Assembly (NCBI GenBank): GCA_000403315.2
Contig: KE159638.1
Coordinates: forward strand, 186,001 to 250,000
DNA from: Lachnospiraceae bacterium A2
GTDB lineage: Bacteria > Bacillota > Clostridia > Lachnospirales > Lachnospiraceae
Length of the DNA stretch: 64,000 nt
Direction: 5' to 3'
Shown piece after piece: positions 32,971-41,629 of the stretch. The position numbers and the translations under genes are program-made. The notes beneath the pieces were generated by a model. That model was not told the origin of the DNA. It was given only the letters and a program-made list of their open reading frames with translations, and did not search any database. How positions within the stretch are numbered: the first letter of the stretch is position 1; every line of letters begins with the position of its first letter.

Positions 32971-33469
32971 GGATTTCCTCTCCTTTCGCGGTGGCAAGTG
33001 TTGGCTGGTATCCGGCTGGCTTACGGAAAATCTGGCATTTGCAGACGGCATAATTGGCAACGACGGTGGCAAAGCTGACAACAATTTTGGACAGCGCAGG
33101 GCTAAGCTGCAGGTACTGGATAAAGAACGCCAGCAGCATATTTTCCATAAGGAGGGTTAAAAACCGCATGGATACAAATGATACCAGTTCTTTCCCGATT
33201 TGGTTCCTGGAGTGGAACACAAAGATGCGGTTGGTGACGTAAGCAGAAGCCACGGCAAACACCCACGCAATGGTATTGGCGGCTAAGTAGCCCGCTTTGA
33301 AATGCAATAGCGCCAGATATGCCGCATAGTTGACAAGTGTGGTGGCTCCCCCGGTCAGCAGGTAGCTGATGGCTTCCTGGGCAGAGCCTTTGGGGCCGTG
33401 CCCCATTTCCCCCTGGCTGTCCATGGAGGGCGTCAATGTCTGTAGTTTCTGTTGCAAATCCTTTTTCAT
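32963..33469 (-). CDS. GtrA-like membrane protein (lipid-linked sugar flippase)
   Basis: 168 residues with a soluble N-terminal 35 and four membrane helices: ISYLLTGGATTLVNYAAYLAL, TIAWVFAVASAYVTNRIFVF, a third near FLTLLMENMLLAFFI, and a last VVSFATVVANYAVCKCQIF. GtrA proteins are thought to move the undecaprenyl-linked sugar across the membrane. It overlaps its neighbours by 4 and 8 bases. The soluble N-terminal extension is somewhat longer than usual. Confidence 0.88.
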   Translation of the reverse strand: MKKDLQQKLQTLTPSMDSQGEMGHGPKGSAQEAISYLLTGGATTLVNYAAYLALLHFKAGYLAANTIAWVFAVASAYVTNRIFVFHSRNQIGKELVSFVSMRFLTLLMENMLLAFFIQYLQLSPALSKIVVSFATVVANYAVCKCQIFRKPAGYQPTLATAKGEEIHE

Positions 33470-36153
33470 AATAAATCCTCTTTTCTGTTAAGTTTATCTA
33501 TGTAGAAAGGGCTGCGGTGTTTTGGAAAATGCATGGTGGGGCAATTCCCAAAAAGCAGGCCAACGAAAAACAAAAGCAGCGACAGGGCGCTTATGGCAAT
33601 CCCAACGGTTTTCCCGGGGGGCTGGTAAGAAATTATAATTTCATGGCTCCCGGCATCCAGCGGGAATCCCACAAAGCTGGTGTTTACAGCTTGTATGGAA
33701 ACTGGTTCCCCGTCTACCCAAGCCTGATATCCGTCCCGGTAAGGGTAGGAAGTGACAAAGTAGCTGCCCTCCCCACAGGAAACATTCCCTTCCAGGAGAT
33801 GGCTGCCTTTCCCCTGTTGGAATTTGGCAGCTTCTGCCGTGGGGTTGCCCCACTGGGCGGTATCCATTACCCAGAACTGAAATTCCGACAGCAGGTATTT
33901 GCCCGGTTTTAAGCTGATTTCCAAGGTTTCTGTGTTTTGGCTGGAAGAAATCAGGTAAGTAAACACGTGGTTCTCATTTGGGTAAGCTGCGCGCTTGCTG
34001 GACAGCTTATTCCGTATGCCGTTGATATCTATGGTAACTTCATGGCCTTTGGGGGATTCTGCCCCAAAGGAACAAATCAGGATGTTATCTTCTAAAGGCT
34101 GCCGCAGGGGGAGGGAAACCTGCATTTCTTTTTTCAATGAAACGGATAAAACACTGCCGTTTTCGTCCTGCTGCAAAGAAATGCCAGGGGTGTCCGGCAG
34201 CAGCCCTGCCAGTTCCTTCCCGGTAAGGGTTTCTATGGAAACCGGGGTAATCCGCGAGGTTTCCAGAAAAGCGTCCGCCGTGGTTATTCCTTCTTTGCGG
34301 ATACTTCCTTTGGTTCCTGCAGCGCCGCCGTTATTATTTTCTTCCAAAGGCTGCCCTGTAATGGTGTAGCGGGTTAGCGCTTCCAGCGTGTAGGGGAATT
34401 CAAGCTTTTCAAATTCCTCCTGCGGCATTAGGGCCGTGCTGGTATAGGCGATGGGCAGTACCCCACTGTGTTCCGCAATTACAATGCCGTCTTTTTCAGC
34501 AATGGGCTGGTAACCCAGCGGAAGCCGGGAATCCTTTGCCTGGATATACCGTATGCCCATCAGGTAGGCGAAAAAGGGGTTTGCGTCCGTCATCAGAGCA
34601 ACCCGGTTGCGGACGCGGATGGGGTTCCTGGCAATGTTGTAAAAAAAGTTTGCATAACTGCTGTCCGTCACGGAAGAATACATTGCGGTGCTCCCCAGGC
34701 CAGACACTGGCATTACGTTTACATTGGCGTAAGGCTCCGTCAGGCAGTCAAAACGGTAATTTTTGTTAAGCCCCAGCCCTTCCAGTTCCGCTTTGGAAAA
34801 GACCTCCTGCCGGTTGTCAGAAGCAGAAATAAACTGGTCGTTGCTGCTGACGGTAATACAGGTAATGGCTGGCGGCAGGCACAGCAGCAGGTAAAGGGGG
34901 AGCCGGAGCGCAGGGCTGCCCCAGTTCTTTTTTTCCGGGTGCGCCTTGGCATATACCCCGACAATGGCAGCCGCCCCAAAGGCTGTGGCCGTCATCCATG
35001 CATCGGCTGTTACCGCTTCTGCAGAGGTAACGTAACGTATGGGGAGCAGGCACAGCAGCCCGCAGGGCAGGCTATGGCGCTCCTTCCCGGAATACAGCCG
35101 TTCCAGGGTCTGGGTACACAGCAAAAGGATCAGCGGAATCAGCGGGACCAAAACTTTATAGCGGATATACAAAAGGCCGCTCAGCAGGTACGGGAATGTA
35201 TTTACTGTCAGGCAGGCAAGCAGGGCGGCGCTTAACAGCCTGGAACCCTTCCGCCGCAGGCTTAACAGCAGCGTATACAGGCACACAAGGGTCAGCCCGC
35301 ACCCGCCCGGATGGTACAGCAGCGATTCCATGGAAAGCTGGATGGAAAAAATTTCGGAAAGGGCAGGCGGTATGCCCGCATCCTTTTTAGTCGAAAGCAA
35401 ATCCAGCCCGGTAGGCAGCAGCAGGGCAGCCGTTATCCCTATGGAAATCCCAATGGAAAAGAACAGGCGCACCCATGCCTGCCACATCCTGCCGGGGCCC
35501 ATCCGGCTGCCAGCCGCGCCCCCAAAATATAGCCGGTACAAAAAGTACAGGAAAACCACGGCAAGGACTGACGGCGCAAAGTAATAGCTATGTAAATAGG
35601 CCATCGCCAGGGAACACACCAAAAGCCCGTGCCGCCCCTTTGCAAGTATCCGGTCAACCCCAAGCAGCGCAAGGAGCAAAAAAGGCAGGTAATTTACAAA
35701 CATCACCTGGTGGTGGGACTGGTAAAAGCACCCGGCACAGGAATAGAGGATCCCTCCCAGGAAAGCGAAAAAGGGAAGTTCCAGATGCTTTTTCAGCCAG
35801 CAGCAGCAAAGGATGCTCCCTGCCGCAATTTCCAAAATTGCATAAACGGAAAGAACCCATGCCATAGGCGCCCAGGGCAGCAAAAGGGAAATCAGGACGT
35901 CCAGCCGCAGCAGCCCATAATAGGAAAAATCGTAGATATTGCTGCCTGCCCCCGCAAGGGAATAGTCAGGCAGAAGCTGGCCGGTTTCATAGAACATTGC
36001 CCGGAATTGCTCCGCTACTGCCAGATGCTGGCTGAACCAGTCCCCCTCGGAGCCCCAGACGGAGTTCTCCGGCAGGATCAGCAGGACGCAGAGAAACGTG
36101 AATAACGCCAATATAAATGGGTAAAAAAGTTTTTTCAAAAAGTTCCTGTCCAT
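33466..36153 (-). CDS. YfhO-family membrane glycosyltransferase
   Basis: An 895-residue protein with about 11-12 membrane segments in the first 460 residues. A large extracytoplasmic domain and a final helix near residues 860-880 follow. Early GSEGDWFSQHLAVAEQFR and SLAGAGSNIYDFSYYGLL carry the acidic residues of GT-C enzymes. In Bacillus subtilis YfhO works with CsbB to put N-acetylglucosamine on lipoteichoic acid; here it likely transfers the flipped sugar to a wall or teichoic polymer. It is the first gene of the minus-strand operon with GtrA and GtrB. Confidence 0.88.
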   Translation of the reverse strand: MDRNFLKKLFYPFILALFTFLCVLLILPENSVWGSEGDWFSQHLAVAEQFRAMFYETGQLLPDYSLAGAGSNIYDFSYYGLLRLDVLISLLLPWAPMAWVLSVYAILEIAAGSILCCCWLKKHLELPFFAFLGGILYSCAGCFYQSHHQVMFVNYLPFLLLALLGVDRILAKGRHGLLVCSLAMAYLHSYYFAPSVLAVVFLYFLYRLYFGGAAGSRMGPGRMWQAWVRLFFSIGISIGITAALLLPTGLDLLSTKKDAGIPPALSEIFSIQLSMESLLYHPGGCGLTLVCLYTLLLSLRRKGSRLLSAALLACLTVNTFPYLLSGLLYIRYKVLVPLIPLILLLCTQTLERLYSGKERHSLPCGLLCLLPIRYVTSAEAVTADAWMTATAFGAAAIVGVYAKAHPEKKNWGSPALRLPLYLLLCLPPAITCITVSSNDQFISASDNRQEVFSKAELEGLGLNKNYRFDCLTEPYANVNVMPVSGLGSTAMYSSVTDSSYANFFYNIARNPIRVRNRVALMTDANPFFAYLMGIRYIQAKDSRLPLGYQPIAEKDGIVIAEHSGVLPIAYTSTALMPQEEFEKLEFPYTLEALTRYTITGQPLEENNNGGAAGTKGSIRKEGITTADAFLETSRITPVSIETLTGKELAGLLPDTPGISLQQDENGSVLSVSLKKEMQVSLPLRQPLEDNILICSFGAESPKGHEVTIDINGIRNKLSSKRAAYPNENHVFTYLISSSQNTETLEISLKPGKYLLSEFQFWVMDTAQWGNPTAEAAKFQQGKGSHLLEGNVSCGEGSYFVTSYPYRDGYQAWVDGEPVSIQAVNTSFVGFPLDAGSHEIIISYQPPGKTVGIAISALSLLLFFVGLLFGNCPTMHFPKHRSPFYIDKLNRKEDLL

Positions 36154-36220
36154 GATGCCCTCCCAGTTTGTAATGGAACATATTAGTATCCGATTGCAAA
36201 AAAAAGTATAAATTCATTTT

Positions 36221-36292
36221 CTTAAAATTTCACCAAAGAAAATCTTAAAGATTCTTAAGAATTTTTGAATCAATACAGATTTGTGCTAAAAT
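36221..36292 (+). promoter_or_regulatory. Promoter and direct repeats before the OmpR-type pair
   Basis: TTGAAT (36265-36270) and TAAAAT (36287-36292), spacer 16. CTTAA words at 36221, 36244 and 36254 give copies about one and two helical turns apart, as bound by OmpR-type dimers. The divergent YfhO operon starts 70 bases to the left, so the response regulator may control both sides. Binding is inferred. Confidence 0.5.
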
Positions 36293-36357
36293 GGCTAACA
36301 GGTAAATGAAGCCATTGTTTTCAGTATGTACATAAGGCAGGACAGGAGAGAGGATGT

Positions 36358-37164
36358 ATGGACGCAAAAAGCATACCGCAGATTTTAATGGCAGACGACA
36401 ACCATGAAATCCGTGAAGTGGTAAATATCTTGTTGTCAGGGGAAGGCTATGGGGTGGACGAAGCGGCGGACGGCAGGGAAGCTTTGGAGAAAATCCGTGG
36501 GAATACATATGATTTGGTTATATTGGATGTGATGATGCCAAATATGAACGGGTATCAGGCCTGCATGGAAATTCGGAAAAGCAGCAATACACCGATTTTA
36601 TTTTTAAGCGCGAAATCCCAGGTGGAGGACAAGACACTGGGATTTGCCAGCGGCGGGGATGACTACCTGCCGAAGCCTTTTTCCTATCAGGAATTGTTAA
36701 GCAGGGTAAAAGCGCTGATACGCAGGTATCAGGTTTATAAAGGGAAGGATGAAGCAGGCGCGGATGCACCGCAGGGAGCCTGGGAAGAAACTGGCGCAGG
36801 GCAGGGCTTTGGGGCAGATAGGGAAAACCGGGAACAGAAACAAAGCGGCAGGGAAGGGGCAGAAAAAGCCATTGTCCTGCCAGGAATCCAAATCTATGAA
36901 AACCAGGGCAGGGTATTGCTGGAGGGGAAGGAAGTGGAACTGACGGATATTGAGTTTTCCATCCTGTGCCTGCTGGGCAAACACCGGGGGCAGATTTTCC
37001 CAATCCAGCACCTGTACGAATGTATCTGGGAAGAAGAATATTATTATGGGGCGTCTAATACCGTGATGGTGCATATCCGCAACCTCCGGGGAAAAATTGA
37101 GAAAGACCCCCACAATCCTAAAATTATAAAGAATGTTTGGGGGAAGGGATACCGCTGTGAATAA
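36358..37164 (+). CDS. OmpR-family response regulator
   Basis: A 268-residue regulator. The receiver domain (residues 1-120) has DD near the N-terminus, the phosphorylation site in LVILDVMMPNMNG and lysine in DYLPKPFS. A C-terminal winged helix (about 170-268) has ELTDIEFSILCLLGKHRGQIF, NTVMVHIRNLRGKIE and VWGKGYR. The linker of about 45 residues, rich in G/E/Q/R, is longer than usual. It is co-transcribed with the kinase, whose GTG start overlaps its stop. Confidence 0.92.
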   Translation: MDAKSIPQILMADDNHEIREVVNILLSGEGYGVDEAADGREALEKIRGNTYDLVILDVMMPNMNGYQACMEIRKSSNTPILFLSAKSQVEDKTLGFASGGDDYLPKPFSYQELLSRVKALIRRYQVYKGKDEAGADAPQGAWEETGAGQGFGADRENREQKQSGREGAEKAIVLPGIQIYENQGRVLLEGKEVELTDIEFSILCLLGKHRGQIFPIQHLYECIWEEEYYYGASNTVMVHIRNLRGKIEKDPHNPKIIKNVWGKGYRCE

Positions 37165-38554
37165 AAGCAAACGGAAAGGGAAAGAAAAATCAGGGATTAA
37201 GCCCATAAAACGAAGCTGGAAAGGACGCATTTTCCGGTTTCCGGAAAGGATGGCAGGAAGGCTCTCCCTCCTCCTTGTCATCTGCGCAGTCATGAGCATT
37301 TGCTGTTTCCGCTACATGATGCAGCACCAGTCGCAGGTATATATCGAATTGCTGAAATGCGGGGTTATAAAGTTTAACGCAAGGGAAATTGCGGAGGAGC
37401 TGCAGGAAAAGGCAAAGGACATTACCTTTGGGGATGTGGATGAAGAAACGCTGAAAGAGCTTCTGGACGTTGAAAAATATGACGATGGGTATACGTATAT
37501 TTCCTTATATGGGGAGGACAGCTTATTCCTGTTTAACCTTATCCAGCCCCCTGCATGGGACAACATGCTGGACAGTGTATTTTGGTATGGGGATGCAGTC
37601 ACATATACCGGGGCGGATTTTTTTGGGGAACTGAAATTTAGGGATATGGAAGGGCAGCTCATGATGTATTCCATGCACCAGGTCAAGATGGCAGTGCCCT
37701 ATTTTTTTATTATGCTGCTGGTAAGTATGCTGTTTTTCAGCCCAGTGCTGCTTTATGTCTGGAACAGGATGCGGTATGTGGGAAGGCTGAAGGATGAAAT
37801 CCTCGTGATGGCAGAAGGGGATTTGGAGCATCCCATTACCAGGAAGGGTGGGGATGAAATTGGGATCCTTGCAAGGAACCTTGACGGGATGCGCCTTGCC
37901 CTGGAGGAAAATATCAGGAAAGAGCAGGAAGGGAAAAAGGCAAACCACGATTTGATCAGTTCCATTTCCCATGACTTACGCACGCCTTTGACTACCCTGT
38001 ATGGGTATCTGGAAATTATAGCCCAGAAAAAATGCCCCCAGCAAAAGCAGGAAGAATATATCGCCAGATGCATTGAAAAGGTAGAGGAAATCCGTGCATT
38101 GTCCGATAAAATGTTTGAATATGCTTTGGTTTATGAGAAAAATGAACATGCAGAACTGGCAGAGATGGCGGTGTGGGAGCTTCTGGAAGAAATGGAGAGC
38201 AGCCAGGAGTTTTTAAAGTTAAAGGGATTTCAGGTACAGGCAGAGTTCCATGCACCGGAAATGGCTAAAATCAATGGGAACCGGGTCTTTTTCCAGCGGG
38301 TGTTCAGCAACCTGTTTTCCAATATTTTAAAATATGGGGAAACCGAAAAACCCGTATGCCTGACAACTGGCGTCCATAAAGGATGCTTGGAGCTGGGCTT
38401 CCTGAACTGGAAAAACAAGAAGTGCGGGCAGGTGGAAAGCAACCGGATAGGCTTAAAAAGTGTGCAGAAAATGGTGGAATTGCTGCAGGGGAGCCTTTTT
38501 GTGGCAGAGGAGGAGGAAACCTTTGCAGTTACTATCCGGCTGCCTTTGGTGTAA
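37157..38554 (+). CDS. Sensor histidine kinase with an atypical ATP-binding end
   Basis: A 465-residue kinase starting at GTG 37157. It has a membrane helix (about 38-58), an extracellular sensor (about 60-175), a second helix (about 180-205), HAMP, and HisKA with the phospho-histidine in ISSISHDLRTPLTTLYGYL. The ATPase end has an N-box-like FSNLFSNILKYGE. The D-x-G-x-G G1 box is replaced by LNWKNKKCGQ, after which a normal-looking IGLKSVQKMVELLQG G2 region follows. Similar shortened lids exist in some VanS-like kinases, so activity is possible but reduced or different nucleotide handling is likely. Confidence 0.85.
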   Translation: MNKSKRKGKEKSGIKPIKRSWKGRIFRFPERMAGRLSLLLVICAVMSICCFRYMMQHQSQVYIELLKCGVIKFNAREIAEELQEKAKDITFGDVDEETLKELLDVEKYDDGYTYISLYGEDSLFLFNLIQPPAWDNMLDSVFWYGDAVTYTGADFFGELKFRDMEGQLMMYSMHQVKMAVPYFFIMLLVSMLFFSPVLLYVWNRMRYVGRLKDEILVMAEGDLEHPITRKGGDEIGILARNLDGMRLALEENIRKEQEGKKANHDLISSISHDLRTPLTTLYGYLEIIAQKKCPQQKQEEYIARCIEKVEEIRALSDKMFEYALVYEKNEHAELAEMAVWELLEEMESSQEFLKLKGFQVQAEFHAPEMAKINGNRVFFQRVFSNLFSNILKYGETEKPVCLTTGVHKGCLELGFLNWKNKKCGQVESNRIGLKSVQKMVELLQGSLFVAEEEETFAVTIRLPLV

Positions 38555-38622
38555 GGGAAATTTCAAATACGCCCCGGGGCGCCAAAAGTGTGCGTATTCG
38601 CACGGTAGGAGGGATACATCAT

Positions 38623-39126
38623 ATGAGAGAGCAGCTAACAAAGAGCGATGTAAAGAAAATAGAAGAAGAAATAGAATACCGGAAACTGGTTGTCCGCAAA
38701 GAAGCAATTGAGGCGGTGAAAGAGGCAAGGGCGCACGGGGACTTAAGTGAAAATTTTGAATACCATGCTGCCAAAAAGGACAAGAACAAGAATGAAAGCC
38801 GTATCCGTTATCTGGAACGGATGCTGAAAACAGCAGTGATTGTGTCCGATTCCTCCAAAAAGGATGAAGTAGGCATCAACAATACGGTGACGGTGTATTT
38901 TGAAGAAGATGAGGAGGAACAGGTTTTCCGCTTGGTAACGTCTATCCGGGGAAATTCCATGAAAAATTTAATCAGTACAGAATCCCCCATTGGGAAGGCT
39001 ATTTTAGGGCGGAAAGCAGGGGAACGGGTCCAGATAAAAGTCAGCGATGATTACAGTTATTATCTCGTAATCCGGAAAATCGAAAATACAGAGGAAGACG
39101 AAAACGACGCCATCCGGGGCTTTTAG
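38623..39126 (+). CDS. greA: Transcription elongation factor GreA
   Basis: A 167-residue factor with an N-terminal coiled-coil hairpin (about residues 5-75, tip HGDLSENFEYHAAKKDK) carrying the acidic tip residues. A C-terminal FKBP-like domain (about 85-160) has SPIGKAILGRKAGERVQI. It rescues backtracked RNA polymerase by stimulating transcript cleavage. AGGAGGG precedes ATG 38623; a longer frame overlaps the kinase gene and is not real. Confidence 0.93.
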   Translation: MREQLTKSDVKKIEEEIEYRKLVVRKEAIEAVKEARAHGDLSENFEYHAAKKDKNKNESRIRYLERMLKTAVIVSDSSKKDEVGINNTVTVYFEEDEEEQVFRLVTSIRGNSMKNLISTESPIGKAILGRKAGERVQIKVSDDYSYYLVIRKIENTEEDENDAIRGF

Positions 39127-39158
39127 GAGGGAACAGGGCAATTTTGGGGCAGGCTGAT

Positions 39159-39635
39159 TTATTTTATAAATTTTTCTATGGCGTGTTTTAAATCTTCTAG
39201 GGCCTGCCCGTCCCCATGCTCCACAGCGTCTACGATGCAGTGGGAAATGTGGTCTTCCAGAATAATCTTCCCAATGTTGTTGATGGCGGAACGGACCGCG
39301 GCAATCTGGATGAGCACTTCACTGCAGTCCCGGCCGTCCTCCACCATGCGTTTGACTGCCTCCATATGGCCGATGGCACGGGACATCCGGTTCAGGACGG
39401 CTTGGGTCTGGGTGTGGCTGTGGGTATGCCCATGGCGGTGCCCTGTGTCTGCACCTGGTTTCTGGCATGCCATGCCTGCAGGCAGTTCTGTTTCTGGCAT
39501 ATCAGCCGTTTGGCTATCCGCAGGAGTTTTGCCTGCTGTTTTAAATTCTGCTTCTGGCATATCAGCCATTTGGTTATCCATAAGATCTTTGCCTGTTATT
39601 TTATTTTCTGTATCAGTTCTGTTTTTTTCAGTCAT
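39159..39635 (-). CDS. CsoR/FrmR-type metal-sensing repressor with His-rich extension
   Basis: 158 residues. The last 85 are a CsoR-type helical domain: LNRMSRAIGHMEAVKRMVEDGRDCSEVLIQIAAVRSAI and LEDHISHC, giving the C...H-x3-C ligands of copper or nickel sensors. The first 70 residues are unusual. They contain two imperfect repeats (NQMADMPEAEF, SQTADMPETEL) and a HRHGHTHSHTQTQ cluster that could bind metal. Typical CsoR proteins are 85-100 residues. It overlaps glpP by 8 bases. No copper pump is adjacent. Confidence 0.85.
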   Translation of the reverse strand: MTEKNRTDTENKITGKDLMDNQMADMPEAEFKTAGKTPADSQTADMPETELPAGMACQKPGADTGHRHGHTHSHTQTQAVLNRMSRAIGHMEAVKRMVEDGRDCSEVLIQIAAVRSAINNIGKIILEDHISHCIVDAVEHGDGQALEDLKHAIEKFIK

Positions 39636-40218
39636 AGGTAAGGTTTTTCTCCTGTATAGGCCAAATATTTTCGCTGGTGGTGGAAACGCAGGAAGCCCCG
39701 GCGGAACGCATGGCTTCTACGTCGTCTTCTTCTGAAATCAGCCCCCCGGAAATCACCGGCACATGGGAAATGCTGCAAATCCGCGTGAGGATTCTGGGCA
39801 TCAGCAGGGGAAGGACTTCCACTACATCCGGCTTCACATATTGGAGCTGTTTTTCAATATTGGAAAGCGCAAGGGAGTCAATGACAAAGAACCGGAGTAC
39901 CGTAAAAAGCGACAGCTTCGTGGCATATTTGACAAGCGCAGGCTTGGCGGAAATAATCCCGTCTGCATCCGTGCACAGGTGGATGAAGTCCACGGCAATT
40001 TCCTTAGATGCCAGCCCGGTTATTAAGTCAATATGTACTACGGCAAGTTTCCCAGCCGCTTTAATCCTTGCAACAATATCGGAAATATTGCAGATGTCGC
40101 CGAAAAGGATAAAGATAATGCGGCTTCCGCAAGTTAGGGATTTCTCAAGGCTCTCAAAATTTTTTACAGCGGCGATTACAGGGGAGCCTTCGATAGCCTC
40201 CCGGTATTCCTTTTTCAT
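39628..40218 (-). CDS. glpP: Glycerol-3-phosphate responsive antiterminator
   Basis: A 196-residue TIM-barrel-like protein of the GlpP family. It has PVIAAVKNFESLEKSL at the N-terminus, IIFILFGDICNI, VVHIDLITGLASKEIAVDFI, a DADGIISAK strand, and the conserved PDVVEVLPLLMPRI and PVISGGLISEEDDV motifs. GlpP binds glycerol 3-phosphate and prevents termination in the leaders of glp genes. No glp target is in the window. Confidence 0.92.
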   Translation of the reverse strand: MKKEYREAIEGSPVIAAVKNFESLEKSLTCGSRIIFILFGDICNISDIVARIKAAGKLAVVHIDLITGLASKEIAVDFIHLCTDADGIISAKPALVKYATKLSLFTVLRFFVIDSLALSNIEKQLQYVKPDVVEVLPLLMPRILTRICSISHVPVISGGLISEEDDVEAMRSAGASCVSTTSENIWPIQEKNLTYD

Positions 40219-40360
40219 TCTCCCACCCCCTTTGTATTATGCATGTTCCAGAATCCTATGGATTTTATCATATCATTTTTTTTATGGGTATTCAAGGATA
40301 TTTGTGTTTGAGTTTCCCCATTTTGCAATTCATAGTGCCAAAAGGTTTCCAACACAAAAT

Positions 40361-40503
40361 GATGGAAACACTTTGCACATAAAAGCGCTCTGAAAAGCTG
40401 GCTTTCCAGAGTGTTTTTTGTGCAAGATGTCTATGCTGCCAAAGGCAGCAAGACCTTTTTGGCCCTATGGCATAGGCTATTATAAAAAATGGGGAAACTC
40501 AAA
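40361..40503 (+). repeat. Dispersed 143-bp repeat, copy A
   Basis: Nearly identical to 60634-60775. It opens with GATGGAAACACTTTG, contains a terminator-like hairpin (GCGCTCTG.../...CAGAGTG, then T6), a GCTGCC-AAA-GGCAGC hairpin, and ends in TATAAAAAATGGGGAAACTC. The two copies share both hairpins while loop bases vary. The 40219-40679 gap otherwise has no supported gene. Confidence 0.85.
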
Positions 40504-40679
40504 TATTTGAGGCCTTTTTCTGCCAATTTTAGGGTAACTTTAATAAACCATACCTTAAGCCTGTTTTTGGCAGGTACGGAAAACACCCTTCCTCTTTTAT
40601 TTTCCACAGTTATCCAACAGTAATAGTTACACCCAAAACCCTTATTTACATCCAAATGATAAAAAGTTATACCCAAACC

Positions 40680-41036
40680 CTACTCTTTCTTTTTTACTCT
40701 CCCTTGTTTTTGTTCAAGGCACTGATAAAACCTGGCCTGTTCCATAAGCAATTCCTGACGTTCCGCCGGTAAAGACCGGTAAAGGTGGATCAGCGCCCCT
40801 TCCGTCGGGCTTAGGGAAGAAGGAGCAGGCTTCTTCTCATTGCTCATGCCCAGAAGGTAGTCCGTGGACACGCTGAAATACTTTGCAAACCGGACTAAAG
40901 TGGCAAAATCCGGTTCCCGGTTGTTGTTGACATATCCATTTAACGTGGATGATGCAATATGAAGGTCCAGAGATAATTGCTTCTGGGTTAAATTTCTTTC
41001 TTCAATCAGATTTTCCAGACGGATGTAGAAATCCAT
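40680..41036 (-). CDS. XRE-family regulator A
   Basis: A 118-residue protein with an N-terminal helix-turn-helix (LENLIEERNLTQKQLSLDLHIASSTLNGYVNNNREPDF) and the STDYLLG motif typical of XRE proteins. A short helical tail ends QGRVKKKE. It is clearly a paralogue of the protein encoded at 41144-41515, so the pair arose by duplication. Targets are unknown; neighbouring genes are unrelated. Confidence 0.85.
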   Translation of the reverse strand: MDFYIRLENLIEERNLTQKQLSLDLHIASSTLNGYVNNNREPDFATLVRFAKYFSVSTDYLLGMSNEKKPAPSSLSPTEGALIHLYRSLPAERQELLMEQARFYQCLEQKQGRVKKKE

Positions 41037-41108
41037 GCAAGCGCCTCCATTCGTATAAATTCAAGTATCTTTATAGTAATAGAATCTGCTTGCCTGAAAA
41101 AAGAAATG

Positions 41109-41140
41109 CGCAGAATGAGAACGTCAATCCTCATTCTGCG
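41109..41140 (-). terminator. Terminator between the two XRE genes
   Basis: CGCAGAATGAG (41109-41119) pairs with CTCATTCTGCG (41130-41140). On the minus strand it directly follows the stop of the 41144 gene and is followed by a T-rich run, so the XRE genes are separate transcription units. Confidence 0.7.
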
Positions 41141-41143
41141 GTT

Positions 41144-41515
41144 TTATTTCCCATGAGGGAGGCTTAAATCACGATGGCAGTAAATATGCGCCTGCTTGAT
41201 TAAATAATTCTGTTCCTGCGGTCCAAGGGAACGGAAGGTGTCCAGTAAATCTTCCTCGCTGTCGTCATAGCAGTTCCCGGCAGCGTAGGGGCGGCGGGTA
41301 TTAGTCACACCTAAAAGGTAGTCAATGGATACTTTGAAATACCTGGCCAGCTTGATTAAGGTGGCAAAGTCTGGTTCACGGTTCCTTCTCAGGTAGCCGT
41401 TTAGGGTGGATGGTGCAATGTGAAGTTCCTTAGATAACCGTCTTTGGGTGAGATTATTTTCCTCTAATAAATTTTCCAGCCTTCTGGAGAATTCCATGTG
41501 ATATTCCTCATTCAT
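41144..41515 (-). CDS. XRE-family regulator B (paralogue of A)
   Basis: A 123-residue protein with RLENLLEENNLTQRRLSKELHIAPSTLNGYLRRNREPDFATL and SIDYLLGVTNT, nearly the same as regulator A over the first 75 residues. The C-terminal part differs and has a YDDSEEDLLDTFRSLGPQEQ helix. The two may form mixed dimers or control each other. Start chosen at 41515; an internal ATG six codons on (MEFSRR) is also possible. Confidence 0.85.
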   Translation of the reverse strand: MNEEYHMEFSRRLENLLEENNLTQRRLSKELHIAPSTLNGYLRRNREPDFATLIKLARYFKVSIDYLLGVTNTRRPYAAGNCYDDSEEDLLDTFRSLGPQEQNYLIKQAHIYCHRDLSLPHGK

Positions 41516-41629
41516 AAAACATTTCTCATTTGTAAAAGCTACTATCTGATGAAAATATTTTACGAAAAAATATATGGAAAATTGTGGAAATATTCGAAAC
41601 GCGAATATGATTCACGAACGCGAATCTTT

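Noticed and set aside
34468..35235. Long plus-strand open frame of 255 codons
   Set aside because: It is a shadow of the YfhO-family gene on the other strand; its composition is unlike a protein gene and it has no ribosome site.
40431..40676. Minus-strand open frame of 81 codons
   Set aside because: It lies largely over the dispersed repeat; no ribosome site and no protein-like features.
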